Part shown: positions 60,601-64,000 of the stretch, in pieces | Layout of the letters: every line of letters starts with the position of its first letter | How positions within the stretch are numbered: position 1 is the stretch's first letter | NCBI RefSeq assembly: GCF_901709675.1 | Contig: NC_051091.1 | Location: forward strand, 3,409,967 to 3,473,966 | Reading direction: 5' to 3' | DNA: 64,000 nucleotides | Source of the DNA: Syngnathus acus | Lineage: Eukaryota > Chordata > Actinopteri > Syngnathiformes > Syngnathidae | Made by a program: the position numbers and the translations under genes | The notes under the pieces: model-generated | Databases searched by the model: none | The model's input: only the letters and a program-made list of their open reading frames with translations | Told to the model about the DNA's origin: nothing

Positions 60601-63293
60601 ATTTGAGAGTTCACCAACCATTCCAGGCGTCTTTTAAGCACCGCCGTCCTTTCTTTGCTCTCTCATGCACAAAGCGAGCGAAAAGCGACACAAAAATTGC
60701 TGATGATTTGTAAATTCCGATCGATTCCGTCAAGTGACGTGAAGACGGTTGGGCCTCACTCACCGTGCAACGGCAGACCATTCACCCTCCAAGTGATAGC
60801 CGGCTGTGGAGTCCCACTCGCTGAGCACTTGATGAGCACATCTGAGCCAATCATACTGAGCTGACTCTCAGGCTCCGACAGCCACTCTGGAGGCTCTGAC
60901 AAGACACACAATCAGGATGATTTTGATCAAACTGAATACAGCTCTGACATTAAGCAGTTACAAGGAAAGAGGAGAGGAGCGGAAAGAATGAATGTATTTC
61001 ATTCAGTGCAAGAGCTCCATTATGATAAAGAAATACATGTCGGGGAGGCTTTACTAGGAAACTTGGACAAATTGTCGCTATTAGAAAACATGTTCAAAGA
61101 GCTCTGTTGTAAATAAGAGCCACCCTCAATCTTTATTGTCGCTGCACATTTGATTTACCTTCAACGATGACTGTGAAATAATGGACCACCTCTCCCAGTC
61201 TGTTCTTGGCCTTGCACATGTACTTGCCGCTGTCTTCTTGTTCGATACTTGGCACAATCAGCAATTTTCCATGACTTTCCAGTTTGGCCCTTGCTGGGAG
61301 TTTATGACCCATTTTAACCCACTCGACCTGTGGAGTTGGACTTCAAGAACATGACCAATATTAGGTTACATTTTTATTGATATAGGTTTGTTTACCTGTA
61401 GGAATCATATATGCAGTTCTAATCAGTTTTGCATACATGTAGTTGAACTCACAATCCCTCAGGAATGCACTCCAATTTCATGTCGTCTCCCCTGACGAGA
61501 CGTTTCTCTGTCCGGACACCAGAGGGCGTCATAAGCAAAGGTCTCCGCTGCAGGATGGCATTGGCTAACAGTGCAGGAATCAGAAATACAAGATGAGGAG
61601 TTTATTCAAGATTACCGGGGGGGAAAAAAACTGTGAAATGAAATGAAAATGTACACAAACACTAAAAAACTCACCAACTTCAGGACTCAAGCCATGACTT
61701 TTTTCTGAAATGCAGGAGGGTGGGATGAAAAAAAAACAATAACACAAAGTGGATGCAAAATTACAAATATTCACAAACTAAAACCAAAGACGTGCATGTG
61801 AATGAGACAAAATGGCACAAATGTGGCTGTATAATTTATAAGGAAAAAAAAGTGGCGCCTACTTGTGTTGACAACGACCGACATTGCTGTTTTCTGAACG
61901 ATGGTTCGTATTCTTGGGAAGGCAGCAAAGCAGCAGTAGTCTCTTCTGCTGTCTTTTTCGACCGCGTGAGAAAAGTACAGATCTCCATTCAAGCTCATAG
62001 ACACCCGCTCATCTTGTTCAATATGCTGGAGGTCTGAGCAACAGAATGTACCAAATAAAGAACATTTATTTCACATTTCTAATCACACATGTAAACAAAC
62101 AACGCCCGTGGAAGTAAGAAGATTAAGTGCACTAGTAGAACGTTTTAATTTTGAATAATTGCTGAAATGGCTTTCCACATGAGGACACAAATAGTGCGAG
62201 CAATCATAATGTGTGGCGATAACATTTAAAGCGACCATTTGAGTGGAAAGAAATCACTTACTGATAGTCATCCAATAGATCTGCAGCGGGGGGATTCCTT
62301 GAGGTGGGTCGCATTTTAAAGTAAAAGGCTGGCCTTCCTCCACCACAACAGGATCAAGTGTTTCTTTTGGAAACTTTGGGACATCTAGAAGAGTAGGACA
62401 AAGATAACTAAATAGTATCACACATGGGTTGAATGATGCTGATCGTTCTCCAAAGAAAATGGCTCTAATACAGGGGTCACCCGGACTTGGTGACCTGTTC
62501 TAATAGAATACCGTGCAAAGCTTTTCTAAACTGTAGCGGTCAACCTGAGAGTGGAATGTGCACTTCAAGTGAGTGGGAGCAAAAATGCAAATGTTTAAAA
62601 TCAGGTGGAAAGGCTAAATGTTCCGTCTACCACACAGAATGTAGGTACTGTATTAACACAGTACAAGTTGTGCTAAAAAGCTTCCTCCCACCTCGAATTG
62701 AATCTCAGTAGTACTGCATAGGAATGAATTCAAATCACTTCGCTGTAATATTGCACCACCAATACCCCCTCCCCCCACACAAACACACAGGCGTGTGTAT
62801 ATGTTACTCACGGGGGACAATGAATTCAATCTCCCTCGATGTGGCGGTCCCCAGTTTGTTAGAGGCGTAACAAAGATACGTTCCCTGATACTCTGTAAGG
62901 TTTCCATTATTGGGGATGACAAAAGTCCCAGAATCCTCTTCTTTCATCAGCCGGGGGTCTGACGAAGGGTCGAATTCCTGGCCATTTTTCATCCATCTGA
63001 ATCTACACAATAAAAATTGAGGAATAACAAAGCTTTCAAATGAGATTGCGGTGTGAACGATTCCCAGTGTTTCAAAGTCAATATTTGTCCCAGGGTGGGC
63101 AAAGGGTTATTGTGGTTTCACTGTTCTAGAGCTTTTATTTCTCTTTACTTTTGAAGCTGAAGTGACACAAAACTTGTTACTCACTCTGGCATGGGATTCC
63201 CTTTGGCCTCGCACGTCATCGGATAACTCTCGTCAAATGGGAAGGCGATAAGGGAGCTTGGCGACTGAGCAGTGATGGTGGGCAGCTGCTCAA
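45443..63293 (-). CDS. chl1: Close homolog of L1 (CHL1), L1-family neural cell adhesion molecule; 5' partial, 25 coding exons
   Basis: CHL1 is a single-pass neuronal adhesion receptor that binds partners in cis and trans and couples to the ankyrin-spectrin skeleton. The 25 exons entered separately below join with consistent phase into 1,148 residues. Approximate domains (numbered from the first complete codon): Ig1 1-97, Ig2 98-197, Ig3 215-305, Ig4 306-396, Ig5 397-489, Ig6 490-586, FnIII-1 587-686, FnIII-2 687-784, FnIII-3 785-891, FnIII-4 892-992, linker, transmembrane helix about 1024-1046, then a tail of about 100 residues. Diagnostic segments are ASNKLGTA and EIEFIVP in Ig1, [17 protein letters not shown] in Ig2, YSGED ending FnIII-2, [20 protein letters not shown] and GSFIGEYAG in the tail. 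These fit CHL1 better than L1, NrCAM or neurofascin: there is no RSLE insert in the tail and only four FnIII domains. The signal-peptide exon is upstream of 64,000. Which teleost copy (a or b) is not resolved. Confidence 0.95.
45770..46185 (+). mobile_element. Palindromic non-autonomous DNA element, copy 1
   Basis: A 416-bp element starts TACCGTTTTTTTCGGACTAT and ends AGTCCGGAAAATACGGTA, with repeated GTGCGCCTTATAGTCCG modules near both ends and an AT-rich interior (CTGAAGACTATGAATCATGA). No open frame. Widespread family in teleosts by phrase recognition; superfamily not assigned. Confidence 0.85.
46225..46440 (+). repeat. Tandem duplication of a 108-bp unit
   Basis: Two adjacent copies (46,225-46,332 and 46,333-46,440), each beginning TGGCAAAAACCTGTGTAGCC and ending ACTGTCAAGCCC. 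They differ at one base by eye (AAATATATTT vs AAATACATTT). Since 108 is divisible by three, the duplicate keeps a chance open frame on the plus strand, giving an apparent 36-residue protein repeat that is not a gene. Confidence 0.95.
46578..46655. repeat. Fragment of a dispersed teleost repeat
   Basis: GTTGAGACACTATCAAATAT, followed by GAATAAAAACAGAATACAAG and TTTGCAAATCATTTTCAACT, matches a common fish repeat phrase; class unassigned. Confidence 0.55.
47640..47885. repeat. TATATG/TACATA-rich low-complexity run
   Basis: About 245 bp of alternating purine-pyrimidine, TA-rich sequence; source of spurious Tyr/Ile/His-rich frames on both strands. Confidence 0.9.
48382..48454 (-). CDS. chl1: chl1 exon: membrane-proximal cytoplasmic tail
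   Basis: 73 bp; acceptor TTGCGAGCAG, donor GTAAGT. It encodes [15 protein letters not shown], then MNDDTFCEY, matching the [10 protein letters not shown] segment of CHL1. It joins directly to SDNDEK, so the neuronal RSLE insert of L1 is absent. Confidence 0.93.
48455..49083. other. chl1: chl1 intron between transmembrane and first cytoplasmic exon
   Basis: 629 bp with consensus splice ends; nothing further recognised. Confidence 0.85.
49084..49215 (-). CDS. chl1: chl1 exon: transmembrane helix
   Basis: 132 bp; acceptor CTCCTCAG, donor GTATGT, phase 1 at both ends. It encodes [20 protein letters not shown], then [14 protein letters not shown]: the QGWFIGL-CAIALL membrane helix with basic stop-transfer residues typical of the L1 family. 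Skipping would remove exactly 44 residues, including the whole helix, in frame. Confidence 0.95.
49216..52050. other. chl1: chl1 intron upstream of the transmembrane exon
   Basis: Contains a 14-base G run (49,535-49,548) and the second palindromic element (51,489-51,903). I looked for exons encoding the partial fifth FnIII segment present in mammalian CHL1 and did not find one. Confidence 0.75.
51489..51903 (-). mobile_element. Palindromic non-autonomous DNA element, copy 2 (inverted relative to copy 1)
   Basis: A 415-bp element starts TACCGTATTTTCCGGACTAT and ends AGTCCGGAAATACGGTA. Its interior is the reverse complement of copy 1 over essentially its whole length (for example GACACAATGCTTCGGGCCAG against CTGGCCCGAAACATTGTGTC). 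No coding capacity. Confidence 0.87.
52051..52110 (-). CDS. chl1: chl1 60-bp exon: extracellular juxtamembrane linker
   Basis: 60 bp; acceptor TTCTTTTCAG, donor GTAGCA, phase 1 at both ends. It encodes [20 protein letters not shown], a Ser/Thr/Pro-rich stalk between FnIII-4 and the membrane exon. Symmetric phase allows skipping without frameshift. Confidence 0.8.
52111..53672. other. chl1: chl1 intron between FnIII-4 and the juxtamembrane exon
   Basis: AT-rich; no exon or named repeat recognised. Confidence 0.75.
53673..53852 (-). CDS. chl1: chl1 exon: second half of FnIII-4
   Basis: 180 bp; acceptor CGATTGTAG, donor GTGAGT. It encodes [11 protein letters not shown], then [20 protein letters not shown] and [13 protein letters not shown], completing the last full FnIII domain. 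Confidence 0.94.
53853..54809. other. chl1: chl1 intron inside FnIII-4
   Basis: Includes a short degenerate piece (about 53,998-54,050, TACTATAAGGTGCACC) of the same palindromic element family. The plus-strand frame at 54,264-54,572 is not supported. Confidence 0.75.
54810..54932 (-). CDS. chl1: chl1 exon: first half of FnIII-4
   Basis: 123 bp; acceptor CCCGCAG, donor GTAGGT. It encodes [13 protein letters not shown], then [20 protein letters not shown], the NG-LTGYLL-YQ hallmark of FnIII-4. Confidence 0.94.
55053..55257 (-). CDS. chl1: chl1 exon: second half of FnIII-3
   Basis: 205 bp; acceptor GTTGTGCATAG, donor GTAGGA. It encodes [11 protein letters not shown], then [19 protein letters not shown] and NFKTPEG, the expected end of FnIII-3. 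Confidence 0.94.
55395..55510 (-). CDS. chl1: chl1 exon: first half of FnIII-3
   Basis: 116 bp; acceptor GCCTGCGCAG, donor GTAATA. It encodes [20 protein letters not shown], then [14 protein letters not shown]. It ends in phase 0. Confidence 0.93.
55511..56676. other. chl1: chl1 intron between FnIII-2 and FnIII-3
   Basis: 1.17 kb of AT-rich sequence without recognised features. Confidence 0.8.
56677..56899 (-). CDS. chl1: chl1 exon: remainder of FnIII-2
   Basis: 223 bp; acceptor TTTTTATTCAG, donor GTGAGG. It encodes [14 protein letters not shown], then [19 protein letters not shown] and GYSGED, a strong L1-family FnIII-2 signature. Confidence 0.95.
56900..57549. other. chl1: chl1 intron inside FnIII-2
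   Basis: 650 bp, no recognised content beyond splice signals. Confidence 0.8.
57550..57620 (-). CDS. chl1: chl1 exon: start of FnIII-2
   Basis: 71 bp; acceptor TTTTCCACAG, donor GTAAGA. It encodes [13 protein letters not shown], then EMDINWE, corresponding to APD-NP-NI in CHL1 orthologues. Too short to stand out as an open frame; placed by homology and phase. Confidence 0.9.
57809..58006 (-). CDS. chl1: chl1 exon: second half of FnIII-1
   Basis: 198 bp; acceptor TTTCAACAG. It encodes [20 protein letters not shown], then [20 protein letters not shown] and TPPT. The donor GTCTAA is weak, but the flanking exon phases fit only this junction. Confidence 0.92.
58238..58339 (-). CDS. chl1: chl1 exon: first half of FnIII-1
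   Basis: 102 bp; acceptor TGGGTTGCAG, donor GTGAGA. It encodes [20 protein letters not shown], then [12 protein letters not shown], the highly conserved opening of the first fibronectin III domain in the L1 family. Confidence 0.94.
58567..58691 (-). CDS. chl1: chl1 exon: second half of Ig6
   Basis: 125 bp; acceptor GGTTGACAG, donor GTGAGC. It encodes [19 protein letters not shown], then [12 protein letters not shown], matching the end of L1-family Ig6 and its A-x-T-x-x-D-type ending. Confidence 0.92.
58775..58940 (-). CDS. chl1: chl1 exon: first half of Ig6
   Basis: 166 bp; acceptor TTGTAAAG, donor GTAGGG. It encodes [20 protein letters not shown], then [19 protein letters not shown]. The DGEA integrin-binding tetrapeptide that I recall from mammalian CHL1 Ig6 is not visible; the equivalent position reads EKDD. 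Confidence 0.92.
59008..59174 (-). CDS. chl1: chl1 exon: second half of Ig5
   Basis: 167 bp; acceptor TTTACAG, donor GTACGC. It encodes [20 protein letters not shown], then [19 protein letters not shown], completing Ig5. Confidence 0.93.
59175..59605. other. chl1: chl1 intron inside Ig5
   Basis: 431 bp, AT-rich, nothing further recognised. Confidence 0.8.
59606..59717 (-). CDS. chl1: chl1 exon: first half of Ig5
   Basis: 112 bp; acceptor CTTGGCAG, donor GTGGGT. It encodes [18 protein letters not shown], then [17 protein letters not shown]. It ends in phase 2 inside the tryptophan codon, which is completed by the next exon. Confidence 0.92.
59977..60117 (-). CDS. chl1: chl1 exon: second half of Ig4
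   Basis: 141 bp; acceptor CTTCTGCAG, donor GTAAGC. It encodes [20 protein letters not shown], the YQC-ASN-HGT-LANAN signature shared by L1-family Ig4. Confidence 0.95.
   Translation of the reverse strand, partial: KRRRQTERCLMTPSFCTMPKHLTVRSISAKRPTHMEPSSPMQTSWS
60118..60763. other. chl1: chl1 intron inside Ig4
   Basis: 646 bp, AT-rich, nothing further recognised. Confidence 0.8.
60764..60895 (-). CDS. chl1: chl1 exon: first half of Ig4
   Basis: 132 bp; acceptor CTTGTCAG, donor GTGAGT. It encodes [19 protein letters not shown], then [19 protein letters not shown], the conserved Ig4 start with cysteine and tryptophan. Confidence 0.94.
61159..61340 (-). CDS. chl1: chl1 exon: remainder of Ig3
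   Basis: 182 bp; acceptor TTCTTGAAG, chosen because it keeps [12 protein letters not shown] in frame; donor GTAAAT. It contains [20 protein letters not shown] with the DxGxYxC motif and second cysteine of Ig3. Confidence 0.92.
61453..61564 (-). CDS. chl1: chl1 exon: start of Ig3
   Basis: 112 bp; acceptor CACTGTTAG, donor GTGAGT. It encodes [17 protein letters not shown], then [12 protein letters not shown], with the first Ig3 cysteine. It ends in phase 2 and joins TT|T to the next exon. Confidence 0.9.
61675..61704 (-). CDS. chl1: chl1 30-bp mini-exon between Ig2 and Ig3
   Basis: A 30-bp exon with consensus acceptor (TGCATTTCAG) and donor (GTGAGT), phase 1 at both ends, adding about ten residues ([10 protein letters not shown]) to the Ig2-Ig3 linker. 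Its symmetric phase means it can be included or skipped without a frameshift, as known for a small alternative exon at this position in L1-family genes. Actual alternative use here is inferred. Confidence 0.75.
61863..62033 (-). CDS. chl1: chl1 exon: second half of Ig2
   Basis: 171 bp; acceptor TTGCTCAG, donor GTAGGC. It encodes [19 protein letters not shown], then [20 protein letters not shown], an L1-family hallmark closest to CHL1. Confidence 0.95.
62262..62384 (-). CDS. chl1: chl1 exon: first half of Ig2
   Basis: 123 bp; acceptor CTTCTAG, donor GTAAGT. It encodes [19 protein letters not shown], then [17 protein letters not shown], the conserved L1-family Ig2 opening with its first cysteine and tryptophan. 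Confidence 0.95.
62385..62811. other. chl1: chl1 intron between Ig1 and Ig2
   Basis: 427 bp, with a C-rich/CA tract near 62,760-62,790; no exon recognised. Confidence 0.8.
62812..63002 (-). CDS. chl1: chl1 exon: remainder of Ig1
   Basis: 191 bp; acceptor TTGTGTAG, donor GTGAGT. It encodes [12 protein letters not shown], then [23 protein letters not shown] and EIEFIVP. It carries the Ig1 tryptophan and second cysteine; the [19 protein letters not shown] stretch is typical of CHL1. Confidence 0.95.
63185..63293 (-). CDS. chl1: chl1 exon: start of Ig1
   Basis: 109 bp; acceptor GCTGCCCAG, donor GTGAGT. It encodes [11 protein letters not shown], then [17 protein letters not shown], the first strands and first cysteine of Ig1, matching the start of mature vertebrate CHL1. 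The exon begins in phase 1, so one upstream coding base comes from a signal-peptide (or micro-) exon not seen in 63,294-64,000. Confidence 0.92.
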
Positions 63294-64000
63294 CTGGGCA
63301 GCAAAGCATGAAAATTGGAGTCGCTCATGAAAAGTTACAACTTGTAGCACAACATGAAACGGAATGGGCTGTTGGTTAAACAAATTTGGCTCGTAACAAA
63401 TTCGGTGTTCAATAATTTGGCGGACGGTGGACAGTTTAGATGGGAGGCGAATTCCAGTAATAAACAGTCAAAACTAGAAAACCCAATGCAGCGAGTGGAA
63501 AAAAGACAAAGCCAAACGTGGTTTGGGATTTATTCCTTTTGGTCACAAGCTATTCCCCCCTCAAGACTGAAATCCAAAGAGTTCCTTTCATTTTTAGAAA
63601 CAAAAAAATGTTTGAACTGCTCTTTATCAAACCCTATGAGACAGTGTTGAATAATTTAGAGGAAGAGAGATTTGATATGCGTTTCCAAGGAAACTGAAAT
63701 GCACACAAACACAAAAGATACAAGAAACATGATTCAAGGCAGATAATAGCTGTAAATATATTCTATTCACACAGTGCTTGATGAAAGTACGCCTACTCTA
63801 AATTATTCAACTGTTTTGTTTTCCCAAGGAGAATACATTTCTTTTTTGTTTGTCTGTTTACAATTGTAAGCAGAAGGAATGATAAGAATTATAAATAACC
63901 TGAGCACCGATTCCTCACATGACCAAGGTTGAGCTGCGCATTTCAATTCATCTCAGCTCAGGTCTTACAGTGAACAGTTTGCGTGCGTTCTCCCTGCGCA
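63294..64000. other. chl1: chl1 intron upstream of the Ig1 exon, extends past the right edge
   Basis: No signal-peptide exon or upstream micro-exon is recognised, so the start of the gene lies beyond 64,000. The open frame at 63,354-63,650 (plus) lacks any support. Confidence 0.7.

Noticed and set aside
1-64000. tRNA, rRNA, CRISPR arrays or bacterial-type systems
   Set aside because: None recognised; the sequence is vertebrate nuclear DNA and tandem repeats are microsatellites or a simple duplication.

Overview
The window is vertebrate, almost certainly teleost fish, nuclear DNA. It is AT-rich and intron-dense, with canonical GT-AG splice sites, long CA and TA microsatellites and many interspersed repeats of types common in fish (LINE reverse-transcriptase tails, hAT-like and other non-autonomous DNA elements). 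There are no bacterial-style operons, and most open frames longer than 60 codons are chance or repeat-derived. The real coding sequence lies in short exons, nearly all of them on the minus strand.

Two cell-adhesion genes of the immunoglobulin superfamily lie head-to-tail on the minus strand. (1) From 63,293 down to 45,443 is chl1 (close homolog of L1). I place 25 consecutive coding exons; splice phase is preserved across every junction, giving 1,148 residues from a point just after the signal peptide to the stop codon: six Ig domains, four fibronectin type III domains, a short linker, one transmembrane helix and an ankyrin-binding cytoplasmic tail. The signal-peptide exon lies beyond 64,000. 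(2) From about 17,150 downward is the 5' part of a GPI-type contactin of the CNTN3/4/6 subgroup: a CpG-rich promoter and 5'UTR exon, a signal-peptide exon at 13,491-13,627, two exons for Ig1 (7,799-7,931 and 6,980-7,155) and the first exon of Ig2 (3,695-3,790). The rest of the gene lies beyond position 1. CHL1 followed by contactins on the same strand is the vertebrate CHL1-CNTN6-CNTN4 arrangement, which supports both names.

Between them (about 17.3-44.3 kb) I find no complete gene, but there is one striking item. An intact second contactin-type signal-peptide exon lies at 27,934-28,077, with start codon, hydrophobic leader, 3' splice site, consensus 5' splice site and the same phase-1 ending as the genuine signal exon 14 kb downstream. 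It sits where synteny predicts cntn6. It could be the last remnant of a lost cntn6, an exon duplication, or an alternative first coding exon giving the downstream contactin a second leader.

Other structure: two inverted copies of a roughly 415-bp palindromic DNA element bracket the chl1 transmembrane and first cytoplasmic exons; a near-perfect 108-bp tandem duplication lies in the last chl1 intron; a 233-bp hAT-like element has an 8-bp target duplication; there is a perfect 18-bp-arm hairpin at 40.4 kb, and two decayed LINE tails. The two genes act on neuronal surfaces: CHL1 is a transmembrane adhesion receptor coupled to the ankyrin-spectrin skeleton, and contactins are GPI-anchored adhesion proteins and co-receptors in axon guidance and synapse formation.
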